A stretch of DNA of 30,868 nt from Lingula anatina (taxonomy: Eukaryota; Brachiopoda; Lingulata; Lingulida; Lingulidae), in NCBI RefSeq assembly GCF_001039355.2, contig NW_019775816.1, forward strand, positions 1 through 30,868, given 5' to 3'. Made by a program: the position numbers and the translations under genes. The notes below the pieces were generated by a model that saw only the letters and a program-made list of their open reading frames with translations, was not told where the DNA came from and did no database searches. Of this stretch, positions 1 through 11,186 are shown piece by piece (position 1 is the stretch's first letter; the number at the start of each line of letters is the position of its first letter).

Positions 1-94
1 TGAAACTATTTTTGAACATGCTGTTTCAGCTGATCAATCAAAAAGTGTCCCAGAACTAACAGACTGTGTAGAATCATGCACAAAATAATTTCAG

Positions 95-1912
95 ACCCTG
101 TAGAATCACCGGAGCTCTGGTACATGTTGATATCACAGATCCTACGGAGAAAGCTCTGTTCCAAGCCCAGGCGGCCAATGACTGGGAGACCATACTTCTG
201 GCTAGAGCTAAGGAGTTGAGATCAGGTATCAGTTATATGCATAAGATATGTAATATGGTAACTGGTACATTCCATTCCAAAGTTAACATGTATTCATTGT
301 GACCGTTGAATTTTTCTTGCTGTATTCCACATCTTCCGCTTCTTTCGTTTTTCAAAACGTTTTTGTTTATCATTATCTTGTATTTTCTTAGTTAGTTTAT
401 TAATCTTCCTTACTGATTAATTCAAAACACTTATATTTTTGTGTATTACTTGGCATCAGGTGGCAGGATTGTAATCATAAGTGATTGTTTAGAGAAGGAA
501 GGACAATATCCAGGGACCACCAAAAATATCAAGGAGAGCGTGGTCCACAGTTTAACCAACTACTGGAAGGAAATGGTCACTGAGGGAGAGATCACACAGG
601 TAGGAAAACATAACTGTAACAAGTAGTAGAAGGTGGTGGTCACTGAGAGAGAGATCACACAGGTACGGGAACATAACTTTAACAGGTACTGGAAACAGAT
701 GGTTACAGAGGGAGAGATCAATTTCAGATGAATAGCCAATGAGAAGGACAAGAATGGCTATGTATTGACACTGTGGAGAGTGATTGGGATATGTTATCCT
801 TAATGTGTGTAGGAGCAGACCAATGAATGATTTTTTGTGAAGATAGCGGGAAGAACTCAAATGGCAAATTCCCGATTTTGTTTTTTGGACTATTTTGGCA
901 ATGGGATGCTGTGTTGGCTATTGATCTAAAATGGTGTGTGCCAAATGTATTTTCAAAATGGACAATGAAGTTTAATTGCATGGGCGATATTTAGTAATGA
1001 AAAAGTTTGGATCGAAGTAAATATGATATAAGGTGTCCAATTTTTACTTTAGTGATCCCAACCACATGGGAAGTAAAGAGTTTTGACGTTTTTGTCATTT
1101 AGAAAAAGTAATCTTTCTAATTACAAATGTCACTCTTTTCTACAGGAAGAATTTGACAACACAAACTTCAACCTGTACTTCAGAACCACAGAGGAATACA
1201 GGGCTCCTTTTTGTGACCCGAACTCTGCTGTGTCCAAAAGTGGGCTAAAGTTGCTGGCCATTGAAACAAAAGCGGTGCGTTGTCCATTTCACGAGAAATG
1301 GACCAAGATCGGAAAGAATGGTAAGTTTGTGCATGTCTATCCACTCTACCCATTCTATCTACGTTGTTTTTAATATAGCTAGCTTTATGCAAGTCGACTA
1401 TTACCAGACTTTGACCATGAATATCGTCAAAGAGTTTCCAGAGTCGAAAGTATATATTATTGATATCAAAAATCTCTTGGCGATAGAGGCAGGGGCTATC
1501 GTTTTAATTAGTGCCGCCAGCGTGTACGCTGGCGGTACTTATGGTTTTAGTCCGGACGCACACCGTTAAAGTTTCGCCTCCTAGACCACAAGGACCTGTG
1601 TCCCCATCTCTTGGATTTAGGTCATATATAATCTCATTTGTGAAGCATTCCTTGTTAATGTAATTAACCATAGATTTGTATGTTCTAGGCGACCCAGAAG
1701 CAGCAGCCAATCATGCCAAGCGGTATATCCAATCCCTCCGATCCTGGAGCAACTTCACCTTCCTCTCAGGTCTAGATAATTCTCGCTCAGAGGAGGAAAA
1801 ATCCGCCACTGTGGATAAGTTCTTTCTAAAGTACGAGAGAGCAGTGGCATCAGCCCCAGAGGATCATGGGATGGATTTTATTAGCGCTTGTATAGACATA
1901 GGAAAAATGTAA
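95..1912 (+). CDS. SABATH-like SAM-dependent methyltransferase, 3' exons only
   Basis: Four exons join in frame: 95-225, 460-599, 1146-1320 and 1689-1912, ending in TAA. All junctions have AG acceptors and GT donors (GTATCA, GTAGGA, GTAAGT). They encode about 222 residues, the C-terminal part of a longer protein. The segment NDWETILLARAKELRSGGRI followed by VIIS fits the late Rossmann helix and the strand that carries the GG turn in carboxyl methyltransferases of the plant SABATH type (Pfam Methyltransf_7). FNLYFRTTEEYRAPF and the later CPFHEKW resemble that family's 'Y.R..EE' segment and C-terminal cap. The SAM-binding N-terminal motif is not in the window, so activity cannot be judged. The substrate is unknown; relatives methylate carboxyl groups of small molecules. 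The family call comes from remembered patterns, not a search. The exon model is strong, the family moderate. Confidence 0.65.
554..726 (+). repeat. Short tandem repeat copying an exon-intron boundary (about 63 bp x 2.7)
   Basis: The last 46 bases of the methyltransferase exon at 460-599, together with its GT donor and the start of the intron, are repeated twice more. Units start near 554, 618 and 681. Each contains a 'tggaa...ggtcac/ggttac...gagagatca' core. Units 1 and 2 keep CAG followed by GTAGG or GTACG; unit 3 ends in a pyrimidine-poor 'atttcag'. The reading frame in unit 2 meets a stop (TAG in 'aagtagtag'), so only the first donor gives a good protein. Confidence 0.7.
1503..1660. repeat. 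Dispersed repeat, copy A (hairpin plus conserved tail)
   Basis: This copy lies inside the last intron of the methyltransferase gene. It begins with a hairpin (gccgccagcg / cgctggcggt), then 'tggttttagtcc', then 'cctcctagac' and 'catctcttggatttaggtca'. The same ordered blocks recur at 2957-3165. No transposase is visible. It looks like a short non-autonomous element. Confidence 0.6.
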
Positions 1913-1995
1913 AACGGTGGTTGTGCTAAGGAGGATTTAAAAGGATACAAATATAAAGCCGAAGAATGCGAATTTTTACCTAAATATGAATGTTA

Positions 1996-2828
1996 CCGGT
2001 GTAACATGAAAATCTGACTCCCCCAGTCAATATTCATAATGAAAATCTGACTCCCCCCATGAAATTTAAACTTCCCCTCTCCCCCCTCACAAAACTTTAT
2101 AAATCTTATTTTATTTGAGTTTTTAAATTTTATCTTGCATAATGGAGGATACATTTTCATGAGGAAATTAGAAAATTAAAAATGTGTTTGTTTTCCACCC
2201 AGTGACTCCTATGAAAATGCTATGGGAGTCTAAATCCTACAGGTAGTAAGATGAAAACTAGTTTAAAAAATTATCAATTTTCACCACCCAACTTTCAAAT
2301 ACTACCAAAATATACATCACAATGCAAACCATGTGGAAAACAATGATATGGTGACTAAATATAAAATAGGGTTTTTTCTTCATGGGGGTCGAAATCCCAT
2401 GGGTATGAATATAAAGATTTTTCGTGTCCTTTTTTCCATTTTTTTTTTTTTTTGCACCCAATATTTTACCACCAAACTTTCAAATATTTCCAATATATAT
2501 TTTTTCATAAAGTATACTTAAAAGAAAGATGTGGAAATGATCACCAAATATCACATAAATAGCTTATTCATAGGGGAGTCATTGGGTGGTAAAATATACA
2601 TTTTTAATTTTCTTATTTTCTCATAAAATTTTCACCTGCAAACTAAAAAAGTGCCAATGTATCATCCATATTGCATACTACAATATAAAAGTTTTATACT
2701 CAAATAAAATAAGATTTATTAAGTTTTGTCGGGGGAGTCAAAATTTCATGGGGGGAGTGACATTTTCATAATGAAAATCTGACTGGGGAGTCACATTTTG
2801 AGGGAGTCGAATTTTCATGGTACACCGG
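1996..2828. mobile_element. Foldback / long-TIR non-autonomous DNA transposon, 833 bp
   Basis: The element is flanked by a direct GTTA at 1992-1995 and 2829-2832. The left end reads CCGGTGTAACATGAAAAT and the right end, on the other strand, CCGGTGTACCATGAAAAT. The inverted similarity continues inward through blocks such as 'tctgactcccc', 'cccccatgaaattt' and 'aatcttattttatttgag', so at least the outer 130 bases pair. Weaker inverted similarity appears to extend towards a centre near 2400 ('ccacccagtgactcctatgaa' blocks opposite 'cataggggagtcattgggtgg' blocks). No long ORF is present. It is a MITE-like foldback element of unassigned superfamily, mobilised in trans if at all. Confidence 0.75.
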
Positions 2829-2956
2829 GTTAGGAAAATCGCATGGTTTTGTTTCGTATCGCTTGCCGTACATTTTTTGGGAAGGGGCAGAAGGTAGTAC
2901 TGCAGAAGCTAAAAAAGGGTTTGCTTGCCAGTCATTGGACTCGCTGTTTATTATTG

Positions 2957-3165
2957 TACCACCAGCGTTAGCGCTGGCGGTACACATGGTTTTAGTCCCG
3001 TCCGGATCGTTCCGCCGGCTCCTGCAGCTCCTGCGGCTCCGCCGGCTCCGCCGGCTCTGCCGGACGGCTATCGTTACCGCTTCTCCTCCTAGACGGTAAG
3101 GCCCCCCGTACCCATCTCTTGGATTTAGGTCACCTATAATCTCAACTCGTTCCACGTAAAATTTG
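2957..3165. repeat. Dispersed repeat, copy B (palindrome, GC-rich insert)
   Basis: This is a second copy of the repeat at 1503-1660. It starts with a near-perfect palindrome (gtaccaccagcg / cgctggcggtac) and ends with the shared 'catctcttggatttaggtca'. Between the shared blocks it has an extra GC-rich stretch of imperfect 'ccggctccg' triplets at about 3000-3065, unlike the surrounding AT-rich DNA. Confidence 0.6.
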
Positions 3166-3410
3166 GGCTTTGTCGGTATTGGGGTCTAGGTGTGGCACTC
3201 ATTGCAATGCACCCTTATCTAAAAATGGCAAAATTAAATGCTAATTATCTACCCTACGGAAGGAATTGTGGGAAAAATTTCTATTGACGGCTTTCCAAAA
3301 GTCATATGTGTAGATTTCAAATATGCCATTGGATTTGATCTTTGACCTTTATTTCAAGGTCAAACGGGCCAAAATTTTCAAAAAAATGAATTTTTTTACG
3401 AAAAAAAAAA

Positions 3411-4605
3411 TTATTTGCCCTGTTATTCAGACACCACATAGACCTAACCAATAATATTATTGGAAAGGGTCCCCTTCAGGTCATCTTTCATCTCCGTGAA
3501 TTTGAGGTCAATCGGTGCACATTCACGGGAGTAGCGGCCATAAGATACCGAAACTGAAAACTGTCTCTAATTCGGGAACCGTTAATGCTAGAGAGCCATT
3601 CTTTTTTGCATTTTGTAGAGCATGTAAAGCCCAACACTGGAAGTGGTCTCCGTTTTTTTTTTGTATTCCATACGGTTTTCGAGTTATGCTGTATCAAAAA
3701 GTACATATTGGTGGTGAAAGAAAAATGTGCAGTACGGTAATGGATAATAAATTTTGAACTCCGGAAAAATAAAACATAAGGCTTGGCAAAGCAGACAACT
3801 TGTGGTCAAAAATGACATTATTTCATCAAATTTGAACTTCTGGAACTTCAGAGCACCTCCCATTTCAAGAATTTTGACCAAAATGACCTTTTCTTTATTT
3901 TGATTTATTTTTTCTGTAGGAAATTTATGGCACATTATGGTAACCCCAAAATTATAACATTTAGTCCCTTATATCTCCAAAACTGGCAGAGATAGGTCCA
4001 TAGTNTATTATTTGCGCTGTTATTCAGACACCACACAGACTTAACCAATAATATTATTGGAAAGTGTTACCCTTCAGGTCATCTTTCATCTCTGTGAATT
4101 TGGGATCAGTCAGTGCATTTTCACGGTATTAGCGGCCATAAGATTCTGAAACTGAAAACTGTCTCTAATTCAGGAACCGTTAATGCTAGAGACCCATTCT
4201 TTTTTGCATTTTGTAGAGCATGTAAAGCCCAACACTGCAAGTGGTCTCCGTTTTTTTGTATTCCATACGGATTTCGAGTTACACTGTATCAAAAAGTACA
4301 TATTGGTGGTGAAAGCAAAATGTGCAGTATGGTAATGGATAATAAATTTTGAACTCCAGAAAAATAAAACATTAGGCTTGGCAAAACAGACAACTTGTGG
4401 TCAAAAATGATATTATTTCATCGAATTTCAACATCTGGAACTTCAGAGCACCTCCCATTTCAAGAATTTTGACCAAAATGACCTTTTCTGTATTTTAATT
4501 AATTTATTAATTTAATTTAGGAAATTTATGGCACATTATTGTAACTCCAAAATTATAACATTTAGTCCCTTATATCTCCAAAACTGGCAGAGATAGGTCC
4601 ATAGT
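3411..4605. repeat. Direct duplication of about 0.6 kb separated by an N
   Basis: The left copy is 3411-4004 and the right copy 4008-4605, meeting at the single N at 4005. Both begin 'ttatttgc.ctgttattcag' and end 'gataggtccatagt'. They differ by scattered substitutions and small indels. Short ORFs here do not keep a conserved frame with coding character. The tract is non-coding repeat, and the tandem arrangement may come from assembly of two haplotypes. Confidence 0.7.
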
Positions 4606-4871
4606 TACTATTGAAGTTGAATAGGAAGTCATATACTGGCAATCTAAATGTGACCAGCTGGTGGTACAATATTCGGAGGCGGTATCGCCTCTCTGATCCT
4701 CTAGTTATGAAACATCTTTTTGTAAGTCATAATAGAAAACAATATTCTGTATGGACAAGGTTTATGCATAATTGTTTAACAAACTGTGCTGACCTAGCTA
4801 GCATCCCTAATCAAAATAAGTGAAAAAGAATAAATATGAATGCCAGTCAAGCAAATACTTTAATATTTTAG

Positions 4872-7800
4872 AATAAACCACAGGATGGATTCTATAAAGA
4901 AGGGAAGCATTATACAATAAACATGGATCAGATTTTGGGAGAAGGAGTACATGGGAAAGTTGTTATGGTCTATGATTTAGCAACTAAAGAACAATCAGCT
5001 CTTAAACAGGTATGTAATGCTGCAGATTTTGAGCGTTTGATGCTAATATGTTGATTTATTCATTGAAATTTTAATGGGAATCAGTTAAATTCACTCAATT
5101 TACTTGGTATGTCATGAAAGAATGGGAAAATGATGCTGCTCTTACTTAGTTATTTCTTTTTTTCTTTATATTTTATATTATTCCATATCTCAGGTAATGT
5201 TACTAGACTTCAGGGAAGAGGAGATAAGAGCTTGGGTGGCTATGGAAGATAATCCACATTTTCCAGAGCTGTACGTGCTTGAAGTAGAGGGAGACAAAGT
5301 ATTATTATTTATGGAACCCTTACAGCCAAGTAAGACTTTACAGTTGTTTTAAAATCTTTGAAAATACATGTATAGATATGGAACTATTAATATGTCCAGC
5401 TAGCTATTATGAAAGTATGCATATACCTATCATGAATTAATATATCAATTTGTTTTACTTAATTAATTTATTTACTTATTTATTTATCTTAGAAATTACT
5501 TTGACTGAAGTCATAGACCAGTATTTTTCCCAGCTTCAACAACAAGGTCCAGCAGCCCAGTGGTCATTTTCCATCTTTGTGGTCAAAGGTCTACTTGAAG
5601 CCATCCAAGCTCTTCATGAAAAGGGGTACACACACAATGATCTTCACAGTGAGTTACAAAAACTTAGATAAAGCTGACAGTGAAAGTCATTGGAATATTT
5701 AGAATGTGCCAATTAAAACCACATAAATGTGTCATATATCAAGTTCAAGAAGTTAGCCATTCGACTTCCTGTCTGCACACAAATTGTACATGTATGTATT
5801 TCAAGGAATGGTCACAGTTATTGCCTTAAGATGCATTACACAGGATTTTGAAATGAAAAAATGAACATATTACAAATTACCGTTCCTTTAATGCTTATAC
5901 AGTATATTAAATGACTGTATTGGTTTTGAAACTCAAGCAACAGACTACGTTATATCATTTAAGAGAGTTATATATGTGTATCTTTGACTTACATGTGTAA
6001 AAGCACAGACTGTACTATTTGCAATTTTTAGACACTTAAAATCAATTCTGCAACCATACATTAATTTGTATTATATAGGTAACTTTTATATTTTTGCAGC
6101 TGGCAACATTCTCCTTGAAGACACCAAGTCTGGTATGGAAGTCAAGGTTGTTGACCTTGGCCTTGCTCAGGTCATTCCTAATCCACTGACACCAGGCAGC
6201 AGGGCCCAGGTCATAAATGACCTGTGGAATGTCCTGAGAACTTTCATTGTACTTTGTGCTGGGTATACATTTAAATCCACTCATGACATGACAGAACACT
6301 GGAGAAATGCATTACGTTATGTAAGTTCATTATGTTGAAAAACAATGCATGGGTTTGCACAAATTGGCATTAATTCATTCTTGGTTTAGAAACATTTTGA
6401 CAAACCGTGTTCATTTCAGATGCATTTCAGATTTTTGCACCTCGAAATGATTATATGCATTGAATCTTTTCTAATTCACTATTCTTTTTTTTTTATCACT
6501 GCAAAAAAATATAAGAAAATAAAAAAAACACATTGCTCTTACAAAGTTAGAGGGAAGGGGGGCTCAAAAATTAAATGACCTTCTTACAAAAATGGCATAG
6601 AACTTGGATCAAATTTTCATTCTGTTCAAAATATTAATTAACCTTAGCCTGAACTTCTTCACAATATATTTTCAAGGTTGACGAATCATTTCGTGAAGAG
6701 TTTGAGGAAATTGTTCATTTTTGCATCAACGCTGCTGTAAACTTTGCTACGGGGCTTCCAGCTGGAGAACTACTTAATAAATTGAATGAGGCTGGAGATG
6801 TAACTGAGGGTGAGTTTTTTTTTCTTTTTTATGTACAGACACAGATGTGTCTGTACATATAGCCGTCATCTGCGTCTTTCATCGCCGTCGCCGTTGGCGT
6901 GCACTTTTACCGTAAACACGATAAGTGAAAAAATATTTTACCTTTTGGCTTGAAACTTACAGAACTGATGAATATTCATAATAATGTGGTTAAGTTCGAA
7001 AATCAGCATGATCGGTTCATTTTTAGGGAAGTTATGCTTTTTTTTCACTTTTTTCAGCAGATATGCAACACCGTAAACACGATAATTGAAAAACCGTTTT
7101 ACCTTTTGGCTTGAAAGGTACAGAACTGATGAATATTCATAATACGCCAGTCAAGTTCGAAAATCAGCATGATCGGGTCATTTTTAGGGAAGTTATGCTT
7201 TTTTTTTTCACTTTTTTCAGCAGACATACAACACCGTAAACACGATAAGTGAAAAAACATTTTACCTTTTGGCTTGAAACTTACAGAACTGATGAATATT
7301 CATAATACGCCGGTCAAGTTCGAAAATCAGCATAATCGGGCCATTTTTGAGAAGTTATGCTTTTTTTTCACATTTCCTCAGATTCAATTCTTAGGCATGT
7401 TAATAGTCTCATTATTGAACCAATAAGATACGTAAAAGTGTTTGTTTGACATTTCTTGCATCTTTACAACATTATTAGTTGATTATGTAAAAATGATGGT
7501 AAATTTGTTATCATGTATTGTGTAATGAAGTGTCAAAAATGGAAATAAACACATATCATTGCAGTTTGTCAGATTCCACTATCCACTATGTTCAGAGTCT
7601 CAGAATGGAGGAAATTGGACATTTAACACTGTTCTATTGATATTTTTCCCATCTCATCAATTTTCTTAGTTGGTCATATAAAAATGGCAGTAAACTGTTA
7701 ATTTTGTTTTATGTTAAAAAAGTGTTAAAAATGGAAATAAACCCATTTCAGAACAGTGCTGTCTTGTTTACATTTTGGCATTTTCAAGATGTGACTTTGA

Positions 7801-8970
7801 AGTTCCATGGTCCTGAAGACCTTTGCTAGTCACATTTTCTGAATATCCCTGATACTTATATTTTATTATTAAAAATTGATGGTCATTATGCTGTTAAACA
7901 TTATGTAATATTGCATCAAAATTTGAAGAAATACCTATTTTGGGCACTGCTCCCATGATGACCATTTAAGGAAAATCATGTCACTCACTGTTCTCAAACT
8001 TACAGGAAAGAAACATGGGACTAAAATACAGCTTCAGTAGGCAATGCAGTCTGTTTGGTAAATATTTCTGGCAATTAAACAGTTTTTTGTGAAAATTTAA
8101 TTTTTCACATATTGGCATTTTCAAGGTGTGACTTTGAAGTTCCATGAGCCTGCAGACCTTTGCTAGTCACGTTTTCTGAATGTTCATGTTACTAATATTC
8201 TATTATTAAAAATTGATGGTCATTATGCTGTTATACATTATGTAATATTGCATCAAAATTTGAAGAAACCCCTATTTTGGGCACTGCTCCCATGATGACC
8301 ATTTAAGAAAAACCATGTCACTTACTGTTTTCAAACTTACAGAAAAGAAACAGGGGGCTAAAATACAGCTTCAGTAGGCAATGCAGTCTGTTTGGTAANA
8401 AGTGTGTTCTTGGGAGGAAGCAAATGAAGTCTTTGAGAATGGAGAGAGAACCGTAAGGAGAAGCAGAATTGAGCAAGATGTCCTGATGCAGCTTATTGCA
8501 TTTATTAAATTACTATTACTATGTTATTTTTAATTCGTATTATTTTTCAAGTTAATGGACTTTGGCCCTTTTTTTAAAAAATGAATAGAATATGCACTTT
8601 AAAGTATTTAGATGAAGATATAAATGAATGTTTTTCCTTCTTTGCTTGCTAGTTTTATTGAACCATTTAACCAATAAACTATGAATTAAACCTCTTGTAT
8701 GGACCCATGAGTACAATTCTATACCTTCTGTGTGTATTTATATATGATTAATGAACTTCAAACATGACATGTTTAAAACATTATGGCTATATACTAGTAT
8801 ATAATGAATCTCAAAATCTGATATATCTTGGTACTAAAATTAACCCCCAGTGACTTATCTTTTACCCTATAACTATTTGTACATGTACCAGCTTTTATGT
8901 TCATATCCTGTCACTGTTTCACAGTTGGTGTGATATTTACCATAAATATCTATTTCAGAGAGAGTACTGG
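4872..8970 (+). CDS. Protein kinase-like domain, N-terminal part of a kinase-EGF gene
   Basis: The exons are 4872-5009, 5194-5329, 5493-5648, 6100-6320, 6677-6809 and a 12-nt exon at 8959-8970. Phases agree throughout and give about 265 residues. Kinase motifs in order: glycine loop GEGVHGKVV (residues 23-31), beta-3 lysine in ALK (K45), acidic helix-C segment REEEIRAW (53-60), catalytic loop HNDLHTGN (139-146, with Asn where Arg is usual), DLG in place of DFG (162-164), and NDLW for the subdomain IX aspartate. Lys, catalytic Asp, Asn and metal-binding Asp are all kept, so catalysis is possible. The activation segment is very short and no APE motif is visible. 5' exons are not identified: the first exon has an open frame into its acceptor, and an internal ATG at 4923 is a poor start. 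Frame and phase continue into the EGF exons at 9159. Confidence 0.75.
6832..8398 (+). mobile_element. Hairpin-ended element with ~161-bp tandem repeats, copy 1
   Basis: The element starts with a 26-base palindrome at 6832-6857 (tgtacagacac / gtgtctgtaca), then 'tatagccgtca', GC-richer 'cgtcgccg', and three tandem units starting near 6910, 7071 and 7234. Each unit carries 'ccgtaaacacgat', 'cttttggcttgaaa', 'gatgaatattcataat' and 'gttatgctttttt'. A non-repetitive tail follows, and its last ~290 bases occur twice (about 7774-8061 and 8111-8398). It lies in the intron just after the kinase exon at 6677-6809. The same order recurs at 19243 and starts again at 30704. Hairpin plus central ~160-bp repeats recalls the pearl/Helentron-type elements of bivalves, but that link is inference. 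No replicase or transposase is visible. Confidence 0.65.
8400..8958 (+). other. Intron, no feature recognised
   Basis: This is the AT-rich remainder of the intron between the last large kinase exon and the microexon. It ends in a usable acceptor (ctatttcag). No exon, RNA gene or repeat was recognised in it. Confidence 0.4.
8959..8970 (+). other. 12-nt microexon linking kinase-like and EGF parts
   Basis: The bases AGAGAGTACTGG lie between 'tatttcag' and the donor GTAAGG. The kinase exon before it ends in phase 1 and the EGF exon after it begins by completing a codon with two bases. Using exactly these 12 bases gives G|AG AGA GTA CTG G|AT, that is E-R-V-L-D, and keeps the frame. Using the next donor at 8984 (GTATGT) would put the EGF exon out of frame with a stop. 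Confidence 0.6.
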
Positions 8971-9158
8971 GTAAGGAGAAATGGTATGTAATTTGTTTTA
9001 AATTATTCTTTAATTGGAAATATATTTTTATATGTAATGGAAAAATATAATTTAATTTGGCAATTGTCTGACATTTGACTTTGTTCCATGTTGTGACATA
9101 TATACATTACGAAATCAGCTGTGATAATTTTTTAAAGATTGGTCCATTTTTATGCCAG

Positions 9159-11186
9159 ATCCTAACCAGTGTGATTCCAACCCGTGTGTCTCAGAGGGGA
9201 CCAGCAGATGTGAAGATTTATTCCAAAACTATAGATGTCACTGCAGGCAAGGATACACTGGAAGCAATTGTCACATCAGTGAGTCAGAATGTCCACATGC
9301 AACTCACATCAGCTGTCATATAGCAGTTTCAAGACATTTATGTACTTATATATAAAATTCCACAATATGGGCCTACCCTTAAGAGTTGAGTTGTTGTTTT
9401 TGTTTTATTAGGAGGAGAGAGGGTGGGGGAGATTATGTATATACTGAGTATTGCAGGAACTCACAAACCCAATCTGAAAAACATTTTTATCTGTTCTCAG
9501 ATATAGATGACTGTGGGACAAATTGTCTAAATGGAGCTATATGCACTGTAGGTATACAACTGTATGATATCTTTATTAATCAGAGATTTTGACAACCCAT
9601 TTAAAAACCTTATTTATGAAATTGCTTTGTTTATTGTATATGCTGCAAATTAAAAGATTGTGTTTAATATTGTCATTAATGGCATACAACTTTATGTCTG
9701 TATATTAAAAGCATATATATATATACAAATAAAACTGACTTTAAAAATGAAAAGAATTCTTCTCACAATCTTACTTTCCAGGACCTGATCAATGACTATC
9801 ACTGCACCTGTGTCCCAGGATTCCGAGGCACTAACTGTGAAATTAACATTAATGAGTGCCAGAGCAACCCTTGTCAAAATGGCGCCACGTGTCAGGACGG
9901 AGCAAACCGGTGGAGCTGCCAGTGTGCTCCAGGATGGACAGGTTAGTGGTCGTTTTGAATTAGCTTTAATTTCAGACTGCTGCTGTTATTTGTTTCAAAT
10001 TGTTTCTAATATAGATTACATTTACCAAAAAGTGAGGGTATTAACTTGAAGACCCAGTTGGAAGCACAGGAAGCAAAGCTCAAGAACGTAATTACACGTT
10101 ATAATATTTCTCAGTCCCAGTTCATACTTATTAAACAAGTATACTCTTCTATCTGACCAACAGATGAATTCACAGTAACAGTTAATGGGACAGAAGTCTG
10201 TTAGCTAGTCAAATATTTGGGTAAATCCTACCTCCTCCTTCCCAAATTGGAGTAGGGTTGGGGAGCCAGCTTGCAGCATATCCTGGCCATATACTGGACC
10301 CTTAGAGAGGAACAAAATTTACCAAATCTTATCTAGATTACTTAATCTTATGATACATCAACATAGATATATTATATGACAGTGCAAAGGTATCATTTGA
10401 GTACCATCAAACTCTGTGCTTCTGATGACTGTATGCTATCTCAATGTAATTACTATGGTAGTGTGGTGAAAATTTAAGAATTTTGCTGGCTTTGAAAATT
10501 TTGTTAGCAGATGATTTTTCTGCTGAAGATTTTTTTTCACTTTGAAAAATTACCCAAAACTAAAAAAAGAGACTTGCTTATCAGCTTTAAAATTATTTTT
10601 ATCAGGTGTATCCTGCCAGTTGGACATCAATGAATGTATGTCGGCACCTTGTCTGAATGGCGGAACATGTAACAATCTGCAGAACATGTTTACCTGTGAT
10701 TGTGTCCAGGGATTTGCAGGGAATGGATGTGAAATTAATGTGGATGATTGTTACCTTGATCATTGCCTGAATGGTATGGCAGTGTTTTTTAAGTATTGTT
10801 TGTCATTCGATATTCCTGAGGACGTTGATATTTATATATTTTTCAATCTCAAGATGTGTTATAATATTTTCCTGGATTTTTTTTCTTGTTTTAACAAACC
10901 ACAGACCTTTGTTGGTTTATAAGCTTGGCTTTATAATTTTGCAAAAACACATTTCTTTTCAAGAAAAATTTCCTTATAATATAATCAGACAAATAAGTTC
11001 TTTATCATACTTTTTTCACAGGTGGTACTTGCATTGATTTAGTCGATGACTTCAGCTGTATCTGTCCAGCAGGATTCTCTGGTACGACATGTGAAGTCAA
11101 CGTTAATGAGTGTGAGAGTTCTCCCTGCCTGAACCAAGCTACCTGTATTGATGCTGACAATGGCTTCCTGTGTGAATGTTTACCTG
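9159..11186 (+). CDS. EGF-repeat exons (five full repeats and a partial sixth)
   Basis: The exons are 9159-9278, 9501-9547, 9782-9941, 10606-10773 and 11022-11186, in compatible phases. They encode DPNQC...C followed by repeats opening with NIDDC, NINEC, LDINEC, NVDDC and NVNEC. The D/N-x-D/N-E/D-C starts are typical of calcium-binding EGF modules, and each full repeat has six cysteines (for example CMSAPC, GTC, CDC, GNGC). The second repeat is split by a phase-0 intron at 9547/9782; the other introns are phase 1, the usual shuffling phase. The final exon stops after CECLPG, before the sixth cysteine of the last repeat, with a good donor (GTAGGT). The protein therefore continues, but no further exon was found in the window. 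It is most simply the C-terminal part of the gene that begins with the kinase-like exons. Such repeats act outside the cell in adhesion or ligand binding. Confidence 0.8.

Noticed and set aside
552-981. Minus-strand ORFs opposite the methyltransferase exon and intron
   Set aside because: They run through the short tandem repeat and intron sequence, have repetitive composition, and lie opposite a well-supported exon.
4611-4823. ORF of 70 residues just before the kinase exons as the missing N-terminus
   Set aside because: A GTAAGT at 4722 could act as a donor, giving only M-K-H-L-F before the kinase exon. There is no domain or signal peptide and no supporting conservation.
6910-7395. Regular ~161-bp repeats as a CRISPR array
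   Set aside because: The whole period is conserved with no variable spacers, and the setting is an intron of an animal gene.
8959-8983. Longer 25-nt exon using the donor at 8984
   Set aside because: It would leave phase 2 and put a stop in the following EGF exon, whereas the 12-nt form keeps the frame.
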